A DNA stretch of 64,000 nucleotides from the NCBI RefSeq assembly GCF_000969645.2, contig NZ_CP014222.1, positions 3,909,740 to 3,973,739 of the forward strand. The letters run 5' to 3'. The DNA is from Janthinobacterium sp. B9-8. Lineage in GTDB: Bacteria; Pseudomonadota; Gammaproteobacteria; Burkholderiales; Chitinibacteraceae. Numbering within the stretch: the stretch's first letter is position 1; the number at the start of each line of letters is the position of its first letter. Positions 41,676 to 49,973 of this stretch are shown piece by piece. Below the pieces are notes generated by a model. It had not been told where the DNA came from and did no database searches. It was given only the letters and a program-made list of their open reading frames with translations. Made by a program: the position numbers and the translations under genes.

Positions 41676-42179
41676 TTATGAAGGTTTTTTTATTTCTTTT
41701 TCAATTAAATTTTCTATTTCTTTTATATCTGCAACACCTACATATTTTTTAATGATAGAACCATTTTTATTAATTAAAAATGTACTAGGTGTTAATCCTA
41801 CATCGCCAAATGCTTTTGCAATTTTTCCATTTATATCATGTTGTATAAAGAATGGTAATTTTTTTTCTTGTACATAATTAGCAATATATTCTGGATTGTC
41901 ATAATCCATAGCAATAGCAATTGTCTTATAGCTGTTATTTTTATATTTTTCTTGTAGCTTTATAAGTTCAGGCATTTCTTGAATACAGCCAGTGCAACTA
42001 GTTGCCCAGAAATTAACCAGAACGATTTGGTTTTTTAATGTAGACGGGTTTAAGTTTTTGCCTTCAATGCTGGTTAATTCTATATCTGGTGCTTGTTTAT
42101 TTGGCGTTTGAAAAAGTAAATATCCAGCAATGCCTATGACAGTAGCTATAGCAAGTAAGTGTCGAGCATATTGTTTCAT
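41676..42179 (-). CDS. TlpA-like thiol-disulfide oxidoreductase, membrane anchored
   Basis: The 167-residue protein has one N-terminal membrane helix (LLAIATVIGIAGYLLF) and a periplasmic thioredoxin-like domain with the redox motif CTGC in LVNFWATSCTGCIQEMPEL and the cis-proline region VGLTPSTFLINKNG. It could reduce cytochrome c apoproteins or other periplasmic disulfides. The ATG at 42179 has AGGA upstream and is preferred to that at 42197. The gene is strongly A/T-rich compared with the surrounding genes. It lies directly beside the DnaA-box cluster. Confidence 0.9.
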   Translation of the reverse strand: MKQYARHLLAIATVIGIAGYLLFQTPNKQAPDIELTSIEGKNLNPSTLKNQIVLVNFWATSCTGCIQEMPELIKLQEKYKNNSYKTIAIAMDYDNPEYIANYVQEKKLPFFIQHDINGKIAKAFGDVGLTPSTFLINKNGSIIKKYVGVADIKEIENLIEKEIKKPS

Positions 42180-42224
42180 ATCTATGGTCCTTGGCATGCA
42201 AGAAGCGGATTTTAGAACATTTTT

Positions 42225-42480
42225 GGTGTGTTTTGGGTTGGAAAATTTATTTACACCTTTTTTTCTTTTAATACTTCATTTAAGAAGAAAGATATAAGAA
42301 CAACTAATAAGGAGTGATGTTTTCTGTGGATAAGTCATTTTTCCTTGTTTTTTCAACAACTTAAGTTATCCACAAGGCTGGGTGTTAAATCTGTTTGGCC
42401 TGTGGATAATTTGGAGATAGTTTTTTGGATTTTGCGGACTTGAAGGTTTTCCACAGTGGCACTTACTTTTATCCACAGGC
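42225..42480. other. oriC: DnaA-box cluster in A/T-rich DNA: candidate chromosomal origin (oriC)
   Basis: Within 153 bases there are four perfect TTATCCACA boxes, at 42325-42333 (minus), 42366-42374 (plus), 42401-42409 (minus) and 42469-42477 (plus), and one TTTTCCACA, at 42447-42455 (plus). An A/T-rich stretch at about 42240-42320 lies beside them and is a candidate unwinding element. The 369-base gap between the TlpA-like gene and rbgA holds no gene; a TATAAT -10 element of rbgA is at 42519. Five parS sites lie on both sides of this point. Function as oriC rather than as a DnaA titration site is inferred. Confidence 0.72.
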
Positions 42481-42548
42481 CAAGTAGTTGATTTGATGGA
42501 TCGTTTGATTTTTCACCGTATAATGGCTCGTTTTGACGGAGGGGTTCG

Positions 42549-43448
42549 ATGGCGATCCAGTGGTTTCCAGGGCATATGAACACTGCCCGTAAGCAGGTTG
42601 CAGAGACCATGGCCAAGGTGGATTTGTTGATTGAGGTGGTTGATGCTCGTTTGCCATTGTCTAGTAGCAATCCCATGATTGAGCCGATGCGCCGCTTAAG
42701 GCAGCGTCCTGCTCTCAAGGTTTTGAATAAAGCAGATTTGGCAGATCCAAGGCTTAATAAAATCTGGCTTGAATGGTTTAAATCTCAGCCGGGTACAGAA
42801 GCGGTTTTGTTGGGTGAAGATAATAAAATTCAGGGTGCAAAGCTGATTCCTCAGCTGTGTCAGGCCTTAGCTCCGCACCGAGATGGTGAGGAAAAACCGC
42901 TTAGAGCAATGATTGTTGGGATTCCTAACGTTGGTAAATCAACGCTGATCAATCATTTAGCTAAGCGTAAAATTGCGAAAGTAGCGGATACGCCGGGTGT
43001 GACCAAGATGCAGCAACGCGTTGAAACGCTGGCGGGTATGATTTTGTACGACACGCCAGGTTTGATGTGGCCCAAAGTGCAGAATGAGGATTCGGGTTAT
43101 CGTTTAGCAATGGCCGGATCGATTGGTCGAAATGCTTATGATGAAGTGGATGTTGCTTTGTACGCGATTGAAACGTTGATTGAGCGTTACCCGCAATTAT
43201 TGCTAGATCGTTATAAATTGAAAGATTTATTAGGTGATGCAGAGCCGCTTTTTGAGCTGATTGGTAAGAAACGCGGTGCGATGTTATCGGGCGGACGGAT
43301 TGATACGCAAAAGACGGCAGATATGATTCTGACTGAGTTTCGCGGAGGTATATTAGGGCGAATTACTTTGGAGACACCAGACGATTTCTTAGAAATGCCT
43401 GTGTACGATCCTGATGATGAAGCTGAGTTGCCAGATCCGGATTTGTGA
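42549..43448 (+). CDS. rbgA: Ribosome biogenesis GTPase RbgA/YlqF
   Basis: This GTPase helps late maturation of the 50S ribosomal subunit. The 299 residues have circularly permuted G motifs: G4 NKADLAD near 59, G1 GIPNVGKSTLINHLA near 127, G3 DTPG near 173. The N terminus WFPGHMNTARKQ and the sequence DARLPLSSSNPM are diagnostic of the family. GGAGG precedes the ATG, and a TATAAT -10 is 25 bases upstream. It is the first gene to the right of the DnaA-box cluster. Confidence 0.95.
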   Translation: MAIQWFPGHMNTARKQVAETMAKVDLLIEVVDARLPLSSSNPMIEPMRRLRQRPALKVLNKADLADPRLNKIWLEWFKSQPGTEAVLLGEDNKIQGAKLIPQLCQALAPHRDGEEKPLRAMIVGIPNVGKSTLINHLAKRKIAKVADTPGVTKMQQRVETLAGMILYDTPGLMWPKVQNEDSGYRLAMAGSIGRNAYDEVDVALYAIETLIERYPQLLLDRYKLKDLLGDAEPLFELIGKKRGAMLSGGRIDTQKTADMILTEFRGGILGRITLETPDDFLEMPVYDPDDEAELPDPDL

Positions 43449-43561
43449 ACGAAACTGGGTACTGCATATCGTTTACTGAATGAAAAGAGTCATTATCTGC
43501 GCGGCGTATTCTGGAAAATTGTCTTAGAATCCGTCTGCTCTGCTGCCTATGGAAGTCATTG

Positions 43562-43762
43562 ATGGAAGCTGAACTTTTAAATCTTGAAGATAAAGTAAGC
43601 CAACTGGTTCTGCTTTGCCGTGAGCTACGTGATGAGAATCGTGGCTTAAGGCAGAAGTTATTGCAGACACAGCAGCACAATCAAGGCTTGTTGGCGAAGA
43701 TAGATGGCAGCAAAGAAAGAGTTGCTGCTATTTTGGCCAAGCTGCCGGAGGATACAGAATGA
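43562..43762 (+). CDS. Small coiled-coil ZapB-like protein (TIGR02449-like)
   Basis: The 66-residue protein is a single predicted coiled coil (LLNLEDKVSQLVLLCRELRD, LRQKLLQTQQHNQGLLAKID). It overlaps the zapA start by four bases (ATGA), the arrangement seen in many proteobacteria where a TIGR02449/ZapB-type gene precedes zapA. It is expected to take part in Z-ring assembly with ZapA. The ATG at 43562 is preferred to the adjacent TTG. Confidence 0.8.
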   Translation: MEAELLNLEDKVSQLVLLCRELRDENRGLRQKLLQTQQHNQGLLAKIDGSKERVAAILAKLPEDTE

Positions 43763-44073
43763 GCGACGGGATTAAGCAACTCGATGTTTCTATCATGGGC
43801 CGTGAATTTCGTGTGGCTTGTCCTGAAAATGAAGAAGCGACGCTGATTCAGGCTGTAGAGCTCTTAGATCAGCGTATGCATGAGATTCGTGCATCTGGCA
43901 AGGTGATAGGGCTGGAGAAAATAGCGATTATGGCTGCGCTTAATATTACTCATGAATATTTGCATACGAGGGTTGATGGGGGTTTTGACATTGCGACAAT
44001 TCAGCGTAGAATTGCCAGCATGAATTCAACGATAGATGCAGTGATGGGCGAACAGACAGAATTGTTTTCCTAA
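43759..44073 (+). CDS. zapA: Cell division protein ZapA
   Basis: ZapA cross-links FtsZ filaments. The 104 residues have the N-terminal globular part (LDVSIMGREFRVACPENEEA) and the C-terminal helix. It matches the family length. Its start overlaps the upstream coiled-coil gene by four bases. The 6S RNA gene and ygfA follow, the conserved zapA-ssrS-ygfA order of proteobacteria. Confidence 0.94.
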   Translation: MSDGIKQLDVSIMGREFRVACPENEEATLIQAVELLDQRMHEIRASGKVIGLEKIAIMAALNITHEYLHTRVDGGFDIATIQRRIASMNSTIDAVMGEQTELFS

Positions 44074-44095
44074 CTTGCGGCTATTGTAAACCAAT

Positions 44096-44270
44096 GCTTT
44101 CCTGCGGTGTTTGTTACGACTTGTCTCTCTGAACCAATAATTACTTTGGTTGCCTGCCATGAGTATGCCTGTTGTGAGCATCCCCCGTTGGATGCACCTG
44201 ATGGCATCCGGTCGGTGACCGCTTGAACCTTCGGTTCAAGATTGCTCGTCGGACGGCACTCGCGGGAAGC
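44096..44270 (+). ncRNA. ssrS: 6S RNA
   Basis: The 175-base sequence lies between zapA and ygfA, as in E. coli. Its ends pair (GCTTTCCTGCGGTG with CACTCGCGGGAAGC), the closing stem of 6S RNA. It contains the conserved 3' segment TTGAACCTTCGGTTCAAGAT and the downstream CGTCGGACGGCACTCGCGGG. 6S RNA mimics an open promoter and sequesters RNA polymerase-sigma70. Exact ends are estimated from the pairing and could differ by several bases. Confidence 0.86.
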
Positions 44271-44290
44271 TCTTCATTGTTTCACTCCAC

Positions 44291-44905
44291 GTGAATATCA
44301 CTTGTTTATCTGGCAAATCCGAAGTGCGGCGTTCGATACGCCGCACTCGCGCCCTGATTTCTCCTCTAGAAAGACACTTAGCAGAATTAGCTATTGTTGC
44401 GAAGGCAAAGCAGCTTGGCTTATTACGCCGTGGATTAAAAATCGCTGCGTATATTCCTGCAGGCAGTGAGTTTTCCCCTTGGATATTAATGCTGCGGGCT
44501 CTGGCGGGCGGTATAGATGTGTATGTGCCTAAAGTGCCAAAGCGGGGAAGAAAACTACAATTTGTGCGTTTAGATGCGCAGAGTCGGTGGAAACTAGGGC
44601 CGCACCGTATCCTTGAGCCACTGAATGGTGAAATATGTTCACCACGTGATTTAGATATCGTGTTTATGCCTTTAGTTGCTTTTGATTCCAATCTTGCCCG
44701 ATTAGGGCAGGGTGGCGGTTATTACGATTGTACGTTTGAATTTAGACGCTGGCGGCGCGAGTGGAAAAAACCGCGTTTAGTGGGCTTAGCATTTGATGAG
44801 CAGCATGTAGAGCAATTGGCTACAGATCGCTGGGATTTACGATTGGATTACATCCTCACCGGTCAGCAAATTTGGCGTTGTCCACAAGGTGAAAAACAGC
44901 TTTAG
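44291..44905 (+). CDS. ygfA: 5-formyltetrahydrofolate cyclo-ligase family protein
   Basis: The enzyme converts 5-formyltetrahydrofolate to 5,10-methenyltetrahydrofolate with ATP. The 204 residues include KAKQLGLLRRGLKIAAYIPA, the folate region VFMPLVAFDSNLARLGQGGG and the GQGGGYYD phosphate loop. Length is normal. The start is a GTG at 44291 and has no clear Shine-Dalgarno. It follows the 6S RNA, which agrees with processing from a common transcript. Confidence 0.93.
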   Translation: MNITCLSGKSEVRRSIRRTRALISPLERHLAELAIVAKAKQLGLLRRGLKIAAYIPAGSEFSPWILMLRALAGGIDVYVPKVPKRGRKLQFVRLDAQSRWKLGPHRILEPLNGEICSPRDLDIVFMPLVAFDSNLARLGQGGGYYDCTFEFRRWRREWKKPRLVGLAFDEQHVEQLATDRWDLRLDYILTGQQIWRCPQGEKQL

Positions 44906-45064
44906 TCTTGCTAATATTGCAAGAAAATTGAAATTTATAATAATTTATCATTTTTTGCACAGTACAAAATGCGTGTTTAATGAGAAAACGCAAATTGTTG
45001 CCATGACAAAAGCAATAATTACACAGTTATTTTTTTTGCCATAGCACTAAACTACAGCGCGATT

Positions 45065-45076
45065 GGCTTTAAAGCC
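45065..45076. promoter_or_regulatory. Palindrome upstream of nagF
   Basis: GGCTTTAAAGCC is a perfect 12-base palindrome 47 bases before the nagF start codon, in an A/T-rich 217-base gap. It may be an operator for a GlcNAc-responsive repressor; no such repressor gene is in the window. Confidence 0.3.
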
Positions 45077-45122
45077 GACATAAGAGTTTCTACAAGCACT
45101 GCCCCCCAATAATGAGGTTGCT

Positions 45123-47672
45123 ATGAATAATTCGACTCAAGCCTCTCGGCTGGATCTTTTTGCACCGCTGTCAGGTGTTGTTGTCGCCATAGAATCGGTC
45201 CCTGATCCGGTGTTTGCGCAAAAAATGGTGGGTGATGGGGTATCGGTTGATCCAATTTCCAATCTGCTGCTTGCGCCTGTTGCCGGTAAAGTAACTCAGC
45301 TGCATTCGTCACGGCATGCCATTACCATCACTACGCCAGCCGGGATCGAAGTGTTGATTCATATTGGCTTAGATACCGTGATGCTGCGTGGCGAAGGCTT
45401 TATTGCCAAGGTTGCAGAAGGCACTGAAGTGAAAGTGGGCCAGCCATTGATTGAGTTCGATGCCGATTTGGTTGCTCGCAAAGCACTTAGCTTACTCACA
45501 CAGATCGTGATTACTACGGGTGATAAGGTTGTTAAATATCTGCCAACAATCAAAAAAACAGTTGTTGCCGGTCAGGATATTGTTCTGTCCTTGGATTTAG
45601 CTGGCGCTACCGTAGTTGGTCAAGCTGTCGCTGCAGATGCTGCCATCCAATCTGCTGCTGTGATTGTGCCTAATCCAACAGGTTTGCACGCGCGCCCGGC
45701 TGCGGTGCTGGCGAATACAGCCAAAACTTTTAAATCAGATTTAAAAATGGTGCGTGCCGGTGATGAAGCGAATGCCAAATCGGTCGTATCGATTATGGGT
45801 TTGGAAGTGCAGCATGGTGATTCGGTTTTTGTAAAAGCAACAGGCCCTGATGCGGCACAAGCAGCCAAGGCCCTTGCTGAGCTGATTGCCAGCGGCTCTG
45901 GCGAAGACTGTGGCGGTTTATTAGCGCCTGCCGCGATTAAGCATCTTGCTAAGCCACAAACACGCCCGGCATTAAAATCGAATGACCCAAATGTACTGAT
46001 GGGTGTATCGGCTTCACCTGGCCTTGCTGTTGGGCATATTTTCCAGGTCAAGCAAGAAGTGATCGACGTTGTTGAAGCGGGCGATGTGCCAGAGCTGGAA
46101 AAACGCCGCTTCGATAAAGCACTGAAAGAAGCGTACCAGCAGTTAGAAGCACTGAAAGGTGAAATTGCTGATCCGGCTAAGGCAGAAATCTTCTCTGCTC
46201 ACCAAGAGTTATTGTCTGATCCGGATTTGCTTGATTTGGCGACTGCAGCAATCAGCCAAGGCAAGAGTGCTGGTTTTGCTTGGCGTGCCGCGTTTACCAG
46301 CTATGCTGATAAACTGGCTAAGCTGAAAAATGAAGTATTAGCAGGCCGGGCTAACGATATCCGCGATATTGGTCGCCGTGTATTGCGTCTGATTGCAGGC
46401 ATTAAAGAAGCGGCACTTGAAGTGCCGAATGATGCCATTTTGATTGCCGAAGATTTAACACCGTCTGATACCGCCTCGCTGGATCGCAATAAAGTGCTGG
46501 GTTTTTGCACAATTGGTGGCGGCGCAACCAGTCACGTTGCTATTTTGGCCCGCTCACTGAATATTCCAGCGATTTGCGGCATTGAAGAAGCCGCATTGCA
46601 ATTGGCCAATGGCACACCAGTGATTCTGGAAGGTAGCAAAGGCTGTTTACGTTTGAATCCTTCGGCCGAAGAAATCGGCAGCATCCGTGAGCGCCAAGTG
46701 AAGCTGGCTAAGCGTCAGGCTGAAGAGCTAGAAGCAGCATTTGAGCCTGCTACAACGACTGATGGTATTTGTGTTGAAGTGGTAGCCAATATTGGCGGCC
46801 TAGAAGAAGCGCAGCAATCGGTGAAGTTGGGGGGTGAAGGTGTGGGTTTGCTGCGCAGCGAGTTTTTGTATCTTGAGCGTACCGAAGCGCCAACAGAAGC
46901 TGAGCAAGACAAGATTTATAGCGATATCGCTAAATCGCTAGGTAAAGATCGTACCTTTGTTGTGCGCACTTTGGATGTGGGCGGCGATAAACCACTGCCA
47001 TACCTGCCAATGCCGGTTGAAGAAAATCCATTCTTGGGTGTGCGCGGTGTGCGTTTATGCCTGGCCGAACCAGAATTACTACATACCCAGATTCGTGCCA
47101 TCTTGCGCTCTGCCGAGCATGCAAAGCTTGCCATCATGTTCCCGATGATTACGTCTCTGGAAGAGGTTCGTGAGGTAAAGCGTATCGTTGCGGAAGAAAA
47201 AGCAGCTTTGGGTATTACTGCGCTAGTACAAGTCGGAATTATGGTTGAAGTGCCTGCAACGGCGGTGATGGCAGAAATTTTTGCCCGCGAAGTTGATTTC
47301 TTCTCGATTGGCACGAATGATTTAACTCAATACACCTTGGCGATGGATCGTGGCCACCCTAAACTGGCTAAAGAAGCCGATGCCATGCACCCGGGCGTGT
47401 TGCGCTTGATTGCTAACACCGTAAAAGGCGCGCACACCCACGGTAAATGGGTCGGCGTGTGTGGTGGTATTGCTTCCGATCCTTCAGCTGTGCCACTGCT
47501 TATCGGTATGGGCGTTGATGAATTGTCTGTTAGTGTGCCAGCTATACCTGCGGTAAAAGCATTGGTGCGCAAGCTCTCTAAGGCGGATTGCCAGAAATTG
47601 GCGGCTGAAGTGTTGCAAATGGGTACCGTGGCTGAAGTTCGTGCACGTTTAGCCCAGCAGTTAGCAGATTAA
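45123..47672 (+). CDS. nagF: PTS multiphosphoryl transfer protein EIIA-HPr-EI
   Basis: One 849-residue chain carries the general and sugar-specific phosphotransfer steps. Residues 1-150 are a EIIA-Glc-type domain with His65 and phospho-acceptor His80 (IEVLIHIGLD). Residues 178-260 are HPr with His189 (PTGLHARPAAV). Residues 290-849 are enzyme I with the phospho-His471 (GGGATSHVAILA) and the PEP-binding barrel (GIMVEVPATAVMA, GTNDLTQYTLAMDRG). This architecture is known as NagF in chitin- or GlcNAc-using betaproteobacteria. GAGG precedes the ATG. It is followed by an EIIB-like gene and the EIICB gene nagE, so the substrate is probably GlcNAc. Confidence 0.94.
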   Translation: MNNSTQASRLDLFAPLSGVVVAIESVPDPVFAQKMVGDGVSVDPISNLLLAPVAGKVTQLHSSRHAITITTPAGIEVLIHIGLDTVMLRGEGFIAKVAEGTEVKVGQPLIEFDADLVARKALSLLTQIVITTGDKVVKYLPTIKKTVVAGQDIVLSLDLAGATVVGQAVAADAAIQSAAVIVPNPTGLHARPAAVLANTAKTFKSDLKMVRAGDEANAKSVVSIMGLEVQHGDSVFVKATGPDAAQAAKALAELIASGSGEDCGGLLAPAAIKHLAKPQTRPALKSNDPNVLMGVSASPGLAVGHIFQVKQEVIDVVEAGDVPELEKRRFDKALKEAYQQLEALKGEIADPAKAEIFSAHQELLSDPDLLDLATAAISQGKSAGFAWRAAFTSYADKLAKLKNEVLAGRANDIRDIGRRVLRLIAGIKEAALEVPNDAILIAEDLTPSDTASLDRNKVLGFCTIGGGATSHVAILARSLNIPAICGIEEAALQLANGTPVILEGSKGCLRLNPSAEEIGSIRERQVKLAKRQAEELEAAFEPATTTDGICVEVVANIGGLEEAQQSVKLGGEGVGLLRSEFLYLERTEAPTEAEQDKIYSDIAKSLGKDRTFVVRTLDVGGDKPLPYLPMPVEENPFLGVRGVRLCLAEPELLHTQIRAILRSAEHAKLAIMFPMITSLEEVREVKRIVAEEKAALGITALVQVGIMVEVPATAVMAEIFAREVDFFSIGTNDLTQYTLAMDRGHPKLAKEADAMHPGVLRLIANTVKGAHTHGKWVGVCGGIASDPSAVPLLIGMGVDELSVSVPAIPAVKALVRKLSKADCQKLAAEVLQMGTVAEVRARLAQQLAD

Positions 47673-47812
47673 ATCATGATCGTAACAGGCCGAAGCTGGC
47701 CTGTTATGTCAAGCGTATATGTCAAGCTTTAGTGTTTCAATTTATGCGGTGTTCAATGGATTGTGACATTACGAGTGATACGTGAAAATTAACTGTGGAA
47801 AAAGTAAACACA

Positions 47813-48046
47813 ATGAGTGATAGCTTTCCTGTTCTGTTGGTGGCAGCCCTAGGTGGATGGAGCAATATTCGCTCCCTAGAACTAGTGGCTTTGACGCGTT
47901 TGCGGGTTGATTTAAATGATGTGAGCCGCTTTGATACAGAGCGCTTGCAACAAGCAGGTGTGTTAGCAGTGATGCCTTTTGCAAATCATGTCTACCATCT
48001 TGTTATCGGCCCTGAAGCCCCCCGCTATATGGAAATTCTGTCTTAA
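47813..48046 (+). CDS. Free-standing EIIB-like protein lacking the catalytic Cys
   Basis: The 77-residue protein has the fold pattern of a glucose/GlcNAc-type EIIB domain (AALGGWSNIRSLE, LTRLRVDLND, AGVLAVMPFANHVYHLVIG). In EIIB the phosphorylated Cys sits before the TRLR motif (ACITRLR). Here the residue is Ala (VALTRLR). It is most similar to the C-terminal extra domain of NagE (EGVMPQGDQVFHLIVG). It sits between nagF and nagE. A regulatory or scaffolding role is possible. The GTG at 47795 is an alternative start. Confidence 0.75.
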   Translation: MSDSFPVLLVAALGGWSNIRSLELVALTRLRVDLNDVSRFDTERLQQAGVLAVMPFANHVYHLVIGPEAPRYMEILS

Positions 48047-48103
48047 TCTTGATTTATAGCTTGGTGCTTTTTTTACGCCTAAGCAGGGTCGAACGGAGAA
48101 ATT

Positions 48104-49867
48104 ATGTTTAAGAACGCATTTGCATTCTTACAAAAAATCGGCAAGTCGCTAATGTTACCGGTGTCGGTATTGCCGGTTGCGGGCCTGTTGCTTGGATTTG
48201 GTGCATCCAATTTTTCCTTCTTGCCGGAGGTGGTTTCACATCTGATGGCAGCGGGCGGTGGTGCGATTTTTGGTAACTTAGCGCTGATTTTTGCAATTGG
48301 TGTAGCGCTGGGCTTAACCGAAAACGACGGCGTAGCTGCAATTGCTGCGGTCGTCGGCTATGTCGTGCTTTTGGCAACCATGGGCGTGATGGCTCCGGTG
48401 CTGGGTACAGAGCCTGCCATGGTTATGGGTATGAAGGCGATGGAAACCGGCGTATTTGGCGGGATTATCGCAGGTGCTCTGGCCGCTGGCTTATTCAATA
48501 AATACTATCGCATCGAGCTGCCACCTTACCTTGGCTTCTTTGCTGGTAAGCGTTTTGTGCCAATTGCAACGGGTATCGCGGCCATTTTTGTTGGCGTGAT
48601 CTTGTCGCTGATCTGGCCTCCAATTCAGGGCGCGATCAAAACATTCTCTGAATGGGCTGCGTATGCTGATCCGCGTATCGCTGCAACGCTGTACGGTTTT
48701 GTAGAGCGGATGTTGGTGCCATTTGGTCTGCACCATATCTGGAACGTACCGTTCTTCTTTGAAATTGGTAATTACGTGGTGGATGGCAAGCCTGCTGTGC
48801 ATGGTGATATTGCTCGCTTCTTTGCGGGTGATCCTACTGCCGGTATTTTGTCTGGCGCGTTCTTGTTCAAAATGTTTGGTCTGCCAGCTGCTGCTGTTGC
48901 GATCTGGCACACAGCTAAGCCAGAAAATCGCGTCAAAATTGGCGGGATTATGATTTCAGCTGCGCTGACATCATTTATGACCGGTATTACCGAGCCAATT
49001 GAATTTGCCTTCTTGTTTGTGGCTCCACAGCTGTATGTTATTCACGCCTTCTTGGCCGCATCTACCCAGTTTGTTGCTAACTCGCTCAATATCCATATGG
49101 GCTTTAGCTTCTCACAAGGTGGTATCGACTTCCTGATGTTTAACGCTTTGGGTAAATACGCGCAAAACTGGTGGTTAATTCTGCCTTTGGGTGCGGTTTA
49201 TGCAGCTATTTATTACTCGGTATTCCGTTTTGTGATTGTGAAACTCAATCTGAAAACTCCGGGTCGTGAAGATGAAACGGCTGAAGAGCATGTTGTGGAT
49301 AGCAGCGAACATGGCCGTGCACGTGAATTAGTGTTGGCTTTTGGTGGTCGCAGCAATATCAACGGCTTGGATGCATGTATTACCCGTTTGCGTATTTCGG
49401 TTAAAGATATTTCAAAAGTAAATCAGCCTAAGCTGAAAGCCATGGGTGCTGCCGGTGTGATGGTGGTAGGTAATGGCATTCAGGCAATCTTTGGTACGCA
49501 ATCAGATAATCTGAAATCCGATATGGTGAATTACCTGAAAGTAGCTGGCCCGGAAGCGGATGCAGTAACTGCTCCTGTGCAACAAGCTGCAACAGCGGGT
49601 GTTCAGGCTGCAGCGGCAACTTCTGCAGGTGACATCAATGGTAAAGCCATGCAAATTCAGGCTGCCTTGGGTGGTATTGCCAATATCCGCAAGCTGGAAG
49701 CCATTGCGGGTACTCGTTTACGTGTAGAGCTGGCAGATGCTTCACGCCTTGATGAAGCGGCTTTAAAAGCGGCTGGCGTAGAAGGTGTGATGCCGCAGGG
49801 CGATCAAGTGTTCCATTTGATTGTTGGTCAGCAGGCTATTGAGGTTGCCAGTGTTTTAAGTAAATAA
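48104..49867 (+). CDS. nagE: PTS GlcNAc-type EIICB transporter with an extra Cys-less EIIB-like domain
   Basis: The 587 residues comprise an EIIC membrane domain (about 1-385; TEPIEF motif near 297, GLHHIWNVPFF near 208), an EIIB domain (about 400-480) with phospho-acceptor Cys425 in LDACITRLR, an Ala-rich linker, and a second EIIB-like domain (515-587) where the matching residue is Ala535 (IAGTRLR). EIIA, HPr and EI come from nagF. GGAG precedes the ATG. A terminator follows. The extra degenerate B domain is unusual and is related to the small gene upstream. Confidence 0.92.
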   Translation: MFKNAFAFLQKIGKSLMLPVSVLPVAGLLLGFGASNFSFLPEVVSHLMAAGGGAIFGNLALIFAIGVALGLTENDGVAAIAAVVGYVVLLATMGVMAPVLGTEPAMVMGMKAMETGVFGGIIAGALAAGLFNKYYRIELPPYLGFFAGKRFVPIATGIAAIFVGVILSLIWPPIQGAIKTFSEWAAYADPRIAATLYGFVERMLVPFGLHHIWNVPFFFEIGNYVVDGKPAVHGDIARFFAGDPTAGILSGAFLFKMFGLPAAAVAIWHTAKPENRVKIGGIMISAALTSFMTGITEPIEFAFLFVAPQLYVIHAFLAASTQFVANSLNIHMGFSFSQGGIDFLMFNALGKYAQNWWLILPLGAVYAAIYYSVFRFVIVKLNLKTPGREDETAEEHVVDSSEHGRARELVLAFGGRSNINGLDACITRLRISVKDISKVNQPKLKAMGAAGVMVVGNGIQAIFGTQSDNLKSDMVNYLKVAGPEADAVTAPVQQAATAGVQAAAATSAGDINGKAMQIQAALGGIANIRKLEAIAGTRLRVELADASRLDEAALKAAGVEGVMPQGDQVFHLIVGQQAIEVASVLSK

Positions 49868-49883
49868 ACGCTTAGTTCTCTAT

Positions 49884-49913
49884 AAAAACCCGCCAGTGAT
49901 GGCGGGTTTTTTT
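49884..49913 (+). terminator. Rho-independent terminator of nagE
   Basis: AAAAACCCGCC, AGTGAT, GGCGGGTTTTTTT is a strong stem with T tract after the nagE stop. Confidence 0.95.
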
Positions 49914-49973
49914 CGTTTAAATACAGAGTAATGGTAAGCTTGATGTCAAAATACCTTGTTAGTGTAGATAAAT

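Noticed and set aside
44283..44298. CTCCACGTGAATATCA near the ygfA start as a sixth parS site
   Set aside because: Only the CCACGTGAA core is kept; the outer bases do not match and the palindrome is broken.
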